Source: Longibacter salinarum (lineage in GTDB: Bacteria > Bacteroidota > Rhodothermia > Rhodothermales > Salinibacteraceae). Taken from it: DNA of 64,000 bases. The DNA is taken from positions 186,001 to 250,000 of the forward strand of contig NZ_PDEQ01000002.1 in assembly GCF_002554795.1 (NCBI RefSeq), written 5' to 3'. Position numbers and translations under genes: made by a program. This document shows, piece by piece, positions 36,400-44,330 of the stretch (position 1 is its first letter; each line of letters opens with the position of its first letter). The notes under the pieces are model-generated. The model did no database searches. It was not told the origin of the DNA and saw only the letters and a list, made by a program, of their open reading frames with translations.

Positions 36400-36887
36400 G
36401 TCTCATTTTTTGGTCCGCCAAAAAACGAGACGCAAAAAAGCTCCCCGGCGGTCCGCACTTCGTCTAGTGCTTCACGGGCGGCGCTAAACAAATCGAAACT
36501 CGTCCGCGGCGCGGACTCGAACAGCGATTTGTTTTTGCCGCACCGCCCGTTCCACACTCGAGACGACGAACTGCGCAAGGCCGGGAGACAGCACCCTCGG
36601 TTCAGTGATAGTACGTGCGTCGTTCCGGCCCTTGGAGACGTTCGTCGTCCGAACGGGAGCGGAGGCGCCGCGTCCAATCGCTGTTTGGTCTACCGGTTAG
36701 CGAAAACGTTTGGTGGGAAATGCTCCCTGCCCGCAGGCCTCGAAGCAGGACCGTCAGCTATTTGCAGGTCTCTACCAGAGAGGTCAAGGCCTTGGAGCAT
36801 TTCAGCGGAGCAGGAGCGGACGTCAGGCGAAGGTCTCCCCGGCCTTGACTTTTTTACGCCGGTTTTTTGGTCAAGCAAAAAACCGGT
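36400..36887 (+). repeat. large hairpin-bounded repeat, unit C
   Basis: Left hairpin GTCTC...GAGAC (36400-36431); right hairpin CCGGTTTTTTG (36859)/CAAAAAACCGG (36876). Internal pairs: AAACAAATCG (36486) with CGATTTGTTT (36525), enclosing GTCCGC (36502)/GCGGAC (36511); CAAGGCCGGG (36576) with CCCGGCCTTG (36838); GAAATGCTCC (36717) with GGAGCATTTC (36794). Relative to unit A the first two stems have changed at both partners of several pairs. Confidence 0.8.
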
Positions 36888-37037
36888 ACCTCGGGCCGAA
36901 GAAGACTCCAACGATCGACCACACCAACCACACTTGGGTATTCTCAGAACTGACATCCCCAACCAAAGAATTGACTTTAACGCCAGCGGGCAGCAGGTTG
37001 GGGGCATTCGGATACATCTCGTTCACGAGCCTGTCCA

Positions 37038-37712
37038 ATGATCACGCATAACCGCCTTTCTGATCTGGATCGCGAGGAGTTGAGTGAGCAGTTGCATCCG
37101 CTTATTGAGCCGAGTTACGAAGACGGCTGGCCGCTCATCCGCCGGGAAGTCGAACAGGCGACAGATCTATACAGACTTTGGGAGAGCGGCGACATCCACT
37201 CCTTCTTTCTGGTTGCGTGGCACGAATTAGAGGTCGAGGGCAGGCAGCGTCCGGCCGTCTACATGGGGTTGAGCGCGACGGATTCGTCGGCCAAGAACAC
37301 CGGTCGCGTGCGAGGGCTCTACGCCCGGTTTATCGTCGATGCCCGGAGGCGGGAAGACCAGCTCGGAATGAACGTCATCTGCTGGGGTACGGCCGCGACG
37401 CCGTCCAGCGTCCACGCCGTGCAAACGCTCTGGACTGGCGCAGAGCCGGGTGTGGCGGGCGCGTACACGGAGGAAGGGGCTCAGATTGCCCGAGCCATTC
37501 GCCGATACAAGGGAGCGGAGCGTGCCGCCTCAGAACATCCATTCGTGCTCAAGAACGAGGCGCCGTCCACGCGCTACTCCACGGTCGAGCGGCAGCGGAT
37601 CGACGCCGTCAAAGAAAAGCACAACTTCACGCTCCTCGACGATCTGGGAGTGGACGAGGCCTGTGGGGATCGGCTCCTGCTGGTCGCATCGCTTCCTGGT
37701 ACGGTGGTGTGA
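37038..37712 (+). CDS. hypothetical protein (accessory islet)
   Basis: 224 residues, soluble, no signal peptide. I do not recognise a family. The central part (FFLVAWHELEVEGRQRPAVYM, RVRGLYARFIVDARRREDQLG, MNVICWGTAATPSSVHAVQT) alternates strands and helices and vaguely recalls an acyltransferase-like fold, but no acetyl-CoA motif is clear. First gene of the islet after repeat C; the next gene encodes a predicted modification-dependent endonuclease, about 117 nt downstream on the same strand. Confidence 0.75.
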   Translation: MITHNRLSDLDREELSEQLHPLIEPSYEDGWPLIRREVEQATDLYRLWESGDIHSFFLVAWHELEVEGRQRPAVYMGLSATDSSAKNTGRVRGLYARFIVDARRREDQLGMNVICWGTAATPSSVHAVQTLWTGAEPGVAGAYTEEGAQIARAIRRYKGAERAASEHPFVLKNEAPSTRYSTVERQRIDAVKEKHNFTLLDDLGVDEACGDRLLLVASLPGTVV

Positions 37713-37829
37713 AATGGCAAACTTGGCAACTTCTCATCGTGAAAGGTCATATTACGTTTTAGTATTTCGATCGTAGCGTATATCGAGATCCGTTTTCCGA
37801 AGTAGTAGACTCGTTTGTACACGTTTTGT

Positions 37830-38717
37830 ATGGAACGCGACACGATACGTAGCCGATTTGAGGAGTTGACTGTCTGGAGTCGGGGAGATCAACGTGCGCC
37901 GCATAAGCCGTTACTCGTTCTCTACGCTCTCGCAGAATTGGAGCGAGGAAATCGGTGGGTGGGCTTTCTCGATGTTGATGAGCATGTGACGGCTCTTTTA
38001 AAAGAGTTTGGTCCACCGCGGAAGAGCCATCACGCGGAGTATCCGTTCTGGCGTTTGCAGAACGACGGTGTCTGGACGGTGCTGGATGCGGAGAATCTGA
38101 CGCGCCGTGCCTCGAACACCGATCCGCTCAAGAGCGAGCTCAAAGAACACAACACACGGGCCGGATTCCTGCCGGACGTCTGGTCAGCGCTCGAAGACGA
38201 CGCAGCACTCCGTCACGAGATCGCCCGGATGCTGTTGGACGAGCACTTCGCCGACTCTCTCCATGAGGACATCCTCGACGCCGTCGGATTAGACCTGACG
38301 TATCGGTCGACGAAGCGTCCATCGCGCGATCCAGCGTTCAGGCAGGATGTGCTCCGTGCCTATCGCTACCGGTGCGCCGTATGCGGGTTTGACCTGAAAC
38401 TCGACGCGCGTCCGATCGGCCTGGAAGCCGCGCACATCAAGTGGCGCCAGGCGAGAGGACCGGACCAGGTCTCGAACGGCATCTGCCTGTGCGCCCTGCA
38501 TCACAAGATGCTCGACAAAGGTGCCATTCATTTTACGGTCGACCTCAAACTGATGCTCTCGGAGTCGCTGCATGGATCCAATCCGCACTTTCGGGAACTG
38601 CAGGATCAGGAAGGCCAGCGAATTCACGTCCCGCAGCGAGACGCATACTATCCGGACGAGAATTTCGTGCAGTGGCACGTGAAAGAGGTCTTCCGCGGGG
38701 AGTACGCCGCCGGATAG
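37830..38717 (+). CDS. phosphorothioate-DNA-dependent HNH endonuclease (ScoMcrA-like type IV restriction)
   Basis: Predicted to bind sulfur-modified DNA and cut it. The 295-residue product has an N-terminal sulfur-binding-domain signature (RAPHKPLLVLYALAELERG; EFGPPRKSHHAEYPFWRL, with the Tyr-Pro that lines the sulfur pocket in this family). The C-terminal HNH nuclease has a zinc-type CAVCGFD, a core IGLEAAHIKWRQA and GICLCALHHKMLDKG. Compared with full ScoMcrA it lacks the extra SRA-like domain. The ATG at 37830 was chosen over a TTG at 37815. No dnd or ssp modification genes are in the window, so it likely protects against foreign modified DNA. The function is inferred from family resemblance. 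Confidence 0.88.
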   Translation: MERDTIRSRFEELTVWSRGDQRAPHKPLLVLYALAELERGNRWVGFLDVDEHVTALLKEFGPPRKSHHAEYPFWRLQNDGVWTVLDAENLTRRASNTDPLKSELKEHNTRAGFLPDVWSALEDDAALRHEIARMLLDEHFADSLHEDILDAVGLDLTYRSTKRPSRDPAFRQDVLRAYRYRCAVCGFDLKLDARPIGLEAAHIKWRQARGPDQVSNGICLCALHHKMLDKGAIHFTVDLKLMLSESLHGSNPHFRELQDQEGQRIHVPQRDAYYPDENFVQWHVKEVFRGEYAAG

Positions 38718-38926
38718 ATTTCGCCGAACGAATCCACGGTCGTTGATAGGTGGGGAATTATTTCGCAACACCGGTCGTTACGATTCTGCTCTGAGGCCGA
38801 TATGTGACGTTCGAAGGTCACTTAATAGCTCCTTATTGGCTACGTAGGCAAGCGGGATTGGATGTGCACGTCCTAGAAGTTTTTCAGATAGTTCCTTCGC
38901 TATCTATATCTCAAATTTAGAAGAGA

Positions 38927-39421
38927 ATGCTCGTCATGCACCGTTTAACTGCTGTACTTTTGCTTCTTCTCGTTTCTGTGTCTGTAGTTCAGGCTCAGAC
39001 GCCCGATTGGAAAGCCGAACTCGGCGAGGACATTGTCCAGATTCGAGGTGACAAGATGATGATGGAGGAGTATGCACTCTTGAAGCTGAACGTGGAGGGA
39101 CAGAAGACGAATAACCTCCAGGTGAAGCTTTACGCGGAGGCTCCGAAGGACGGAATTATCAGTCGAGATAACTTCGTCAATCTCACGTCGATGATCACTT
39201 ACATGAGCCTTCTGGAAATATATGCTCGGGCCTACCAGTTGTCCGCAAGCGAGTATTTACAGGCAGTGGACATCGAGCAGATTCCCAATCCGATCGGGAC
39301 GCCAGATATCGAGCTGAACCTCACGGCGACGAACGCTGGTCTGCAAATTGAATTCGTCAATACGGCAGACAATCAGCGCCGTAGGGTCACGCGGACCTGG
39401 GAAGAAATGTATGCGGAATAA
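38927..39421 (+). CDS. small secreted protein of unknown function
   Basis: 164 residues with a clear signal peptide (LTAVLLLLLVSVSVVQAQ). The mature protein (TPDWKAELGEDIVQIRGDK) is mixed alpha/beta with no recognised motif. The ATG follows GAAGAG at good distance. It lies in the accessory islet, 209 nt after the HNH gene, separated by an A/T-rich stretch that probably contains its own promoter. The islet context says nothing definite about its role. Confidence 0.7.
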   Translation: MLVMHRLTAVLLLLLVSVSVVQAQTPDWKAELGEDIVQIRGDKMMMEEYALLKLNVEGQKTNNLQVKLYAEAPKDGIISRDNFVNLTSMITYMSLLEIYARAYQLSASEYLQAVDIEQIPNPIGTPDIELNLTATNAGLQIEFVNTADNQRRRVTRTWEEMYAE

Positions 39422-39512
39422 CTGTGTAAGGCGCGAAAAACAGTGTCCAGCAACATTGCTTTAGTCATGCTGGCATTGCGAGCGAGTCTCAGTGTTAACA
39501 CAAGGGCATTGA

Positions 39513-40664
39513 ATGACTGAGCCAGAGGTTATCGAGCGGGTCCGATCGTTCTTGCTCGACACTCGATTTCCAGAAGAAACGTCTGTCCAGCATTTATGCA
39601 CGGATGCGCACCACACGCTGGTTGAGCACGGCGGACTGGGACCATACCAGCGGGTCTCGATGCCATACGCCGACGAAATTATGCATCCTGATCTTGTTGG
39701 TCAGCTATCGGATGGTGAAAGCTTATTTGCCGTCGAAGCCAAAGGGGAGGGCGATCTCGTGAAAGGGATCGGTCAGGCGGAACGGTATCAGGAAGGTGTG
39801 CAGAGAAGTTTTTTTGCTCTTCCTGCAGACCGTTTTACGAGTGCGATCGAACGCATGGCAGCACAGAAGAATGTGGGGCTTTTGACCGTGGCGGAAGAGG
39901 TGACGCCGCTCTATTGGCCGCGGCCCAGGCAGCCATGGCAGACAGCATATCGGTCCGTCTGGCGCCAGATCGACACTGGATTGCGTGCACAGGGATGGAG
40001 CACGTTTACCTACAATCTGCCAACTCATTATCTGGCGTGGACGCTCGCACTGGATCCGGAGATGCTGCATGCTACGGGCAGCGTGAAAGATGTGATCGCT
40101 CCCTACCACCGCATGCCCAAGGACTGGAAGGCAGCACTCCGCGGGGCGAAGAAGCTGGGGCTTGTACGGCGTCACGGCAATACAGTCGAGCTGACGCCCA
40201 CGGGTTGTGCCGTACGAGACATTTTAGATACCTCGCTTGAGGAATGGAACGACATTCACAAACGGGCAATCTATAAGCCGCTGGCTGACGTCTTCCCTCG
40301 CGCTGGCGCTGCACTTCGGATTTTGCTTCTTCGAGAACCCGAAGTTCGCCTGCTGGTGCGTGCGCTACGGCAATTCGATGATAAGGAGGCCGCGATGCCG
40401 AAGCTTGCGAAAACGTGCGATTCCATCGACCACGACCGGACGCCGGCACTTCTTTTTACGCCGGAGCGAATCGACAGCATGATGGACAAAGCCGGAAGGA
40501 TCTTGTGGGATCAGGTTGACGGTATGCACTACCGCTCGACGACCTTCTATCAGATGAAGCGTATCCTGCAGCACGCGGGCATCCTCGAAGACACGGGCTT
40601 GCAGTCAAATAGCGCAAAGTCTTACAAGCCTGCTGAAGACCATTGGGCTCTTCGGATGCACTGA
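39513..40664 (+). CDS. predicted PD-(D/E)XK nuclease with winged-helix region
   Basis: 383 residues with no family I can name. The N-terminal part has a restriction-nuclease-like core: HPDLVG (Asp60), then LFAVEAKGEGD (Glu75, Lys77), then GIGQAERYQEG with a Gln, as in the PD-(D/E)XK/QxxxY arrangement. Residues about 198-240 (DWKAALRGAKKLGLVRRHG, VELTPTGCAVRD) look like a winged helix-turn-helix. The remaining C-terminal third is helical. An AAGGG six nt before the ATG supports the start. Position among a modification-dependent nuclease and a DUF6884-like gene suggests a role in defence; this is inference. Confidence 0.78.
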   Translation: MTEPEVIERVRSFLLDTRFPEETSVQHLCTDAHHTLVEHGGLGPYQRVSMPYADEIMHPDLVGQLSDGESLFAVEAKGEGDLVKGIGQAERYQEGVQRSFFALPADRFTSAIERMAAQKNVGLLTVAEEVTPLYWPRPRQPWQTAYRSVWRQIDTGLRAQGWSTFTYNLPTHYLAWTLALDPEMLHATGSVKDVIAPYHRMPKDWKAALRGAKKLGLVRRHGNTVELTPTGCAVRDILDTSLEEWNDIHKRAIYKPLADVFPRAGAALRILLLREPEVRLLVRALRQFDDKEAAMPKLAKTCDSIDHDRTPALLFTPERIDSMMDKAGRILWDQVDGMHYRSTTFYQMKRILQHAGILEDTGLQSNSAKSYKPAEDHWALRMH

Positions 40665-40731
40665 TATAGAGGCGTAGTTGCATTGCGACGCTTTATAACT
40701 CGCTAGACACGGAATCCCAGTCGAATCCAGG

Positions 40732-41151
40732 ATGTCTTTAGCTCTCGTGGCCTGCGTAAAGACGAAACGATCGGAGCCGGCACCAGCCGAGCAATTGTAC
40801 ACCAGTCCATGGTTTAAAAAGGCTCGACAGTACGCGATTCAAGAAAGCGAGACGTGGCGTATTCTGTCTGCCAAACACGGATTGCTTCATCCAGAAACGA
40901 AGATTCCTCCCTACGAAACGACGCTTTACGATTTTAGCGCCGATCAGCGTTGGGAATGGACCTCCTCCGTACTGAAGAGCTTGCATCCACTTCTGCGTAT
41001 CCACGATGAGGTTCTAATCCTTGCCGGCAAGCGGTACCGCGAGTACATCATCGACCCTCTCCGTGAGAACGGAGTCACCGTGCGCATTCCAATGGAAGGG
41101 CTCGGACTTGGCGAGCAACTCCGGTATCTGAATGAGCAGCTCGACGGATGA
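40732..41151 (+). CDS. DUF6884/YaaA-like protein
   Basis: 139 residues. It begins with a strand carrying Cys (LALVACVKTKRSEPAPA), then YTSPWFKKARQYA, WRILSAKHGLLHPE, and a C-terminal ILAGKRYREYIIDPL. This pattern (AC-x-K near the start, SAKHGL/LHP in the middle, AG-x-x-Y at the end) is that of the DUF6884 group related to YaaA/DUF328. Relatives occur in 7-deazaguanine-DNA (Dpd) and mobile-element contexts, but nothing here proves that role. Last gene of the islet; a bidirectional terminator follows. Confidence 0.82.
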   Translation: MSLALVACVKTKRSEPAPAEQLYTSPWFKKARQYAIQESETWRILSAKHGLLHPETKIPPYETTLYDFSADQRWEWTSSVLKSLHPLLRIHDEVLILAGKRYREYIIDPLRENGVTVRIPMEGLGLGEQLRYLNEQLDG

Positions 41152-41179
41152 GAAATACTAAAACGGGTTTACCCAAAAG

Positions 41180-41224
41180 AAAAACGCCCTCCGATCGCTG
41201 TTGAGAGCGTCAGAGGGCGTTTTT
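41180..41224. terminator. bidirectional intrinsic terminator
   Basis: Near-perfect palindrome with A5/T5 flanks (AAAAACGCCCTC ... GAGGGCGTTTTT) between the convergent DUF6884-like gene (plus) and tRNA-Leu (minus). It can terminate both. Confidence 0.85.
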
Positions 41225-41229
41225 GGGTG

Positions 41230-41314
41230 TGCCCGAGAGAGGACTCGAACCTCCACGGCCTTAACGGCCACATGAACCTGAATCATGCGCGTCTACCAAT
41301 TCCGCCACTCGGGC
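41230..41314 (-). tRNA. tRNA-Leu (anticodon CAG)
   Basis: The minus-strand cloverleaf starts GCCCGAG and ends CTCGGGC plus discriminator A. The anticodon arm is CATGA-TTCAGGT-TCATG, so the anticodon is CAG. There is a long variable arm (GTGGCC...GGCCGTGG region) typical of Leu tRNAs, and a T-arm with GGTTCGAGTCC. CCA is not encoded. The islet 37038-41151 lies on the 3' side of this tRNA, a common site for integrated DNA. Confidence 0.95.
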
Positions 41315-41663
41315 GAGTGACTGTCGGGGCGCGGCGCGGGGCCGGCGTCCCGTTTTTTCGTGACGCTTGAAGTCTCTATACTGGGTCTTTGTTTCGTGAA
41401 GTTGCATTGAGGGAGGCTACCGGCGCACACCGCAGTGGGCGCTAAGAGTCGTTCACAAAACTTGCTTTGATGCCGAAAGCGAGCGAAAGGGTGGGCTCGC
41501 AAGGCGCGCGAAGCAGTCGTACTCGGAGCGGTACGACGATGCAGCGACGCGAACCTGGTGCCTATGGTGCGGAACGCGGCGACCCGCCCTTGGAGCGCTG
41601 TGAGCAAAGCGATCAAGTGCCCTTGGGGCACGCTTGCAGGCCGAATGAAGTTTTGTGTGCGGC
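41315..41663. other. intergenic region between tRNA-Leu and ompA-like gene
   Basis: 349 nt with no gene. The left part must carry the tRNA promoter; most of the right part is the inverted-repeat element at 41454-41657 described separately. Confidence 0.5.
41454..41657. repeat. about 200-nt multi-hairpin element, copy X
   Basis: Bounded by CACAAAACTT (41454) and AAGTTTTGTG (41648). Inside are hairpins GCGAGC/GCTCGC (41479, 41495), TCGTAC/GTACGA (41517, 41531) and GTGCCC/GGGCAC (41617, 41626). GACGCGAAC and TGTGAGC are separated by about the same distance as in copy Y at 45598-45792. It lies directly at the 3' end of the ompA-like gene. Confidence 0.6.
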
Positions 41664-42590
41664 TCAAAATATAAACTCCACGCGGCGGTTGCGGCGGCGA
41701 CCCTCGGCGGTGTCGTTCGGCGCGACCGGCTCGCTGGCGCCGGCACCCCGGACGGTGAACTCGATCCCGCTCACGTCGAGCGTCTCGGTCAGGTACGTCC
41801 GCACGCTCTGTGCGCGCTCCAGCGAAAGCGAGTCGTTGTAGGCGGCAGAGCCTTGCGAATCGGTGTGGCCGACGATGGTGGCGGACTCGACCTCGCGTTT
41901 CTCCAGCGTCTCGGCGATCTCGCGGAGGCGGACCTTCGCTTCCGCACGGAGGGCGCTGCTGTCGAGATCAAAGAGGAGGGCGCCGGCGAGCTCGATCACC
42001 TGGCTCGCGTGAATGGCGCCGACGGCGTCGATGTCAGCCCCGGGATAGTTGCCGCTGCAGTCCTCGCCGTCGTCGGTCAGCCGAACGAACCGGAAGACAT
42101 CGCCCGCGTCAGCGACGTCGGAGATATCGACCGAGGCGGTGCCGCCTTCGATGCCTCCGACTTCGTTCCACTCATTCCCATCGGTGGAGACGGACACGAA
42201 CGTCGGTTCGACGTCCGGGCCGACTTCGAACACGTGCAGGTCGGGGCCTTCGCGGTCGATGAGGACGTTGTCGGTAAACTGAAGCTCCAGCACGCCGCCG
42301 CAACCGAGGGTTATTGCTGTCTCGATGCCGCGGCCGCGCTCGTAGTTCGGGAGGCCGAGGGCGAGTGTGCCGTCCTCAGCGGTTTGCTTTGACATCGGGT
42401 CGCCCGGGTCGAACGAGGTGACGGTGTCGGCAAAGGCTTTTTCTCCGACCTCGAACGTGATCGTGTTGCCTTGCTCGTCTTCGATCCTAACGGGCTGTGT
42501 TTCCTGTGCGTGCGCTGACGCACTGAACAGGCTGGCGAGGACGATCGTCAGTGCGAGTGCAAGCATCCGCATAGGATAAGGCAGTGCCAT
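41664..42590 (-). CDS. OmpA-family outer membrane/peptidoglycan-binding protein
   Basis: 308 residues. A signal peptide (MLALALTIVLASLFSASAHAQ) is followed by a beta-rich domain that resembles a discoidin/cell-surface module (LGLPNYERGRGIETAITLG, VLELQFTDNVLIDREGPDL, ADIDAVGAI). A C-terminal OmpA domain follows: ALLFDLDSSALRAEAKVRL, ATIVGHTDSQGSAAYN and RGAGASEPVAPNDTAEGRR. It should anchor the cell wall to the outer membrane. The in-frame ATG at 42572 is an alternative start; the longer frame to 42869 is not protein-like. Confidence 0.9.
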   Translation of the reverse strand: MALPYPMRMLALALTIVLASLFSASAHAQETQPVRIEDEQGNTITFEVGEKAFADTVTSFDPGDPMSKQTAEDGTLALGLPNYERGRGIETAITLGCGGVLELQFTDNVLIDREGPDLHVFEVGPDVEPTFVSVSTDGNEWNEVGGIEGGTASVDISDVADAGDVFRFVRLTDDGEDCSGNYPGADIDAVGAIHASQVIELAGALLFDLDSSALRAEAKVRLREIAETLEKREVESATIVGHTDSQGSAAYNDSLSLERAQSVRTYLTETLDVSGIEFTVRGAGASEPVAPNDTAEGRRRNRRVEFIF

Positions 42591-42735
42591 GATTGAGCCG
42601 ATTCGATTAATATACACGTTGCGGCGCATTGCGATGCGCCCGTATACATGCGGAGAAAATGCATGCGTGGGATTCGTGCGATGCGCCCTTACGGAAAGAT
42701 CATCGCGAGGCGGGCGGATGAAGGCAGAGCGGCAC

Positions 42736-43161
42736 CTACGCCGCCTGGAGGAGGAAGAGCTGGTCGATCCAGTCGGCGATTTCGTCGCGGATGCGGCGGA
42801 AGGCCTGGGGCTGCTTCGCCTCGGGATAGCCGTCGGGGTCGTCGAACGGACGGTGGATGACCATCTCATTGGCCCGAATCGAGGGGCTGACGTCGCGCGT
42901 GCCAGCGCAAAGCGTGATGACGTAGTCGAAGACGTCGTCGCGATAGGTGTCGAGCGACTCGGATCGGTGACCGGTCAGGTCGATGTCGAGGTCGGCCATG
43001 GCCTCCACGGCCAACGGATGCACCTCCGTGGGTTCGGAGCCCGCGCTGTAGACGGAATAAGCGTCCCCTCCGCGAGCGCGAAGGAGGGCTTCGGCCATCT
43101 GAGACCGGGCGGCATTCGCCGTGCAGACGAAGAGAACCCGCGTCGTATCCTGGGCAGTCAT
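42736..43161 (-). CDS. arsC: low-molecular-weight phosphatase / thioredoxin-type arsenate reductase
   Basis: 141 residues of the LMW protein tyrosine phosphatase fold. The CX5R loop VLFVCTANAARSQMAEALL carries Cys13 and Arg19, followed by the SAGSEPTEVHPLAVEAM block, a cysteine in VITLCAG and the RPFDDPDGYPEA loop with Asp. These are features of thioredoxin-coupled arsenate reductases (ArsC/Wzb-like). No ars operon is adjacent, so arsenate as substrate is probable but not certain. The start ATG at 43161 was picked from a frame open to 43506 whose upstream part is repeat tract. Confidence 0.88.
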   Translation of the reverse strand: MTAQDTTRVLFVCTANAARSQMAEALLRARGGDAYSVYSAGSEPTEVHPLAVEAMADLDIDLTGHRSESLDTYRDDVFDYVITLCAGTRDVSPSIRANEMVIHRPFDDPDGYPEAKQPQAFRRIRDEIADWIDQLFLLQAA

Positions 43162-43550
43162 GAGCGTGAGAGGCAGCAGACTGGAGCGAAACTGCAACGC
43201 TGAAGTAAAGCAGAACGTGGCCAAGCCGCAAGGCTTTCCCGGGTCAGTCGGTGTGAATTCCGGGGGCTGGCGCTCCGGCTCGGGAGGCCAGGGCGTCTGG
43301 GGGAAAGGGAGAGTGGGGGAAAGGGAAAATGTGCGGAGGTCTGGAAGTGCGAAAGATTGGACGGTTCGATACAGGCACGCTGTTTTAGCAACGTCTAACG
43401 CTTTAACGTTCCAACTCTTCAACGCCCCAACGCGAAAACGCGAAAATAGAAGCCAATCCACAATCGACAATCCACGATTCACAATCCCAAACGCCCAACG
43501 CATCACCGTTCAACGTTTCAACGCAAAAACACTAAACGTTGAACCCTGAA
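43162..43550. repeat. intergenic word-repeat tract and purine run
   Basis: 389 nt without a gene. At 43295-43340 there is a purine-rich run (gggggaaagggagagtgg). From 43385 to 43550 there are iterated words: taacgctttaacgttcc, caacgccccaacgcg, tccacaatcgacaatccacg, gttcaacgtttcaacg, then aacgttgaaccctgaac. The last runs up to the stop codon of the RNase III gene. Confidence 0.6.
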
Positions 43551-44282
43551 CTATGAACTATTATTGATCGTTTTCAGCGCCTCCCGCGCGGCCTGCTGTT
43601 CTGCCTGTTTCTTGCTCCCGGCCTGACCCTGTCCGTAGGCAGTGTCGTCGACGAGGGCTTCGACGGTAAACGTTTTGTCGTGGCTCGGGCCTTCCTCCTG
43701 GATGACGCGATACGTCGGTTGGGGGCGACCGTCGGCCTGCATCCGCTCAAGTAGCAGGCTTTTGTAGTTTTCCTCCTGCTCCGCCACCTCCAGCAGGTCG
43801 ATGCCGTCCAGGACCTCATCTCGGACGAATGTTCGCGCCGCCTCGTATCCCTGCTCGAGGTAGAGCGCGCCGACAATGGCCTCGAACGCGTCAGCGAGAA
43901 TGCTCTGGTTATCTCGCCCCTCGCCCTTCGCGGCGTTTTTGCTCATGAGAAGGTAGTCGCCGAGATCGATCCGACGGGCGTACTCGGCGAGCACTTTGCC
44001 GCTGACGAGCTTGGCGCGCAGCCGGGTGAGAAATCCTTCGTTTCGATCGGCAAAGCGATGGTAGAGAAGTTCACCGACGATCAGGTCGAGCAGCGCATCG
44101 CCCAGAAACTCGAGTCGTTCGTTCGACTCGTTGGCTTCCCGGTTTCGGCTTCGAAGCATCGACCGGTGCGTCAGTGCGCGACGGTACAGAGTAAGATCCT
44201 GAATGGGGGTTTGGAGGAGGTCGGACACCATGGACGTGGTGAGTGGGGCACCATCGGCCGGTGTCTTCGAATGGGAGGACAT
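43551..44282 (-). CDS. rnc: ribonuclease III
   Basis: Double-strand-specific endoribonuclease that processes rRNA and structured RNAs. 243 residues. The signature NERLEFLGDALLDLI contains the catalytic acidic residues (Glu58, Asp62 region); a second acidic site lies in ILADAFEAIVGALYLEQG. A C-terminal dsRNA-binding domain (NYKSLLLERMQADGRPQPTY ... GSKKQAEQQAAREAL) completes the enzyme. Normal length. It is of possible interest that the large repeats in this window would be good substrates. Confidence 0.96.
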   Translation of the reverse strand: MSSHSKTPADGAPLTTSMVSDLLQTPIQDLTLYRRALTHRSMLRSRNREANESNERLEFLGDALLDLIVGELLYHRFADRNEGFLTRLRAKLVSGKVLAEYARRIDLGDYLLMSKNAAKGEGRDNQSILADAFEAIVGALYLEQGYEAARTFVRDEVLDGIDLLEVAEQEENYKSLLLERMQADGRPQPTYRVIQEEGPSHDKTFTVEALVDDTAYGQGQAGSKKQAEQQAAREALKTINNSS

Positions 44283-44330
44283 AAGTCGGACAGAAGCGAG
44301 CGGAGAGCGAGTTATGCAGACGCGAGTCGG

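Noticed and set aside
36502-36520. tRNA T-arm-like word (ggactcgaac) in repeat unit C as an att site for the islet
   Set aside because: It is 10 nt only, falls in a repeat stem, and does not extend into other parts of the tRNA-Leu 3' end; no integrase gene is present.
36292-37041. 249-codon open frame over repeat unit C
   Set aside because: Starts inside the redoxin gene in another frame and consists mostly of repeat sequence; no conservation with other copies as protein.
43295-43340. Purine-rich run as a regulatory site
   Set aside because: No symmetry or known binding motif; similar purine runs occur upstream of the LOG gene (60155-60210) and look like low-complexity drift.
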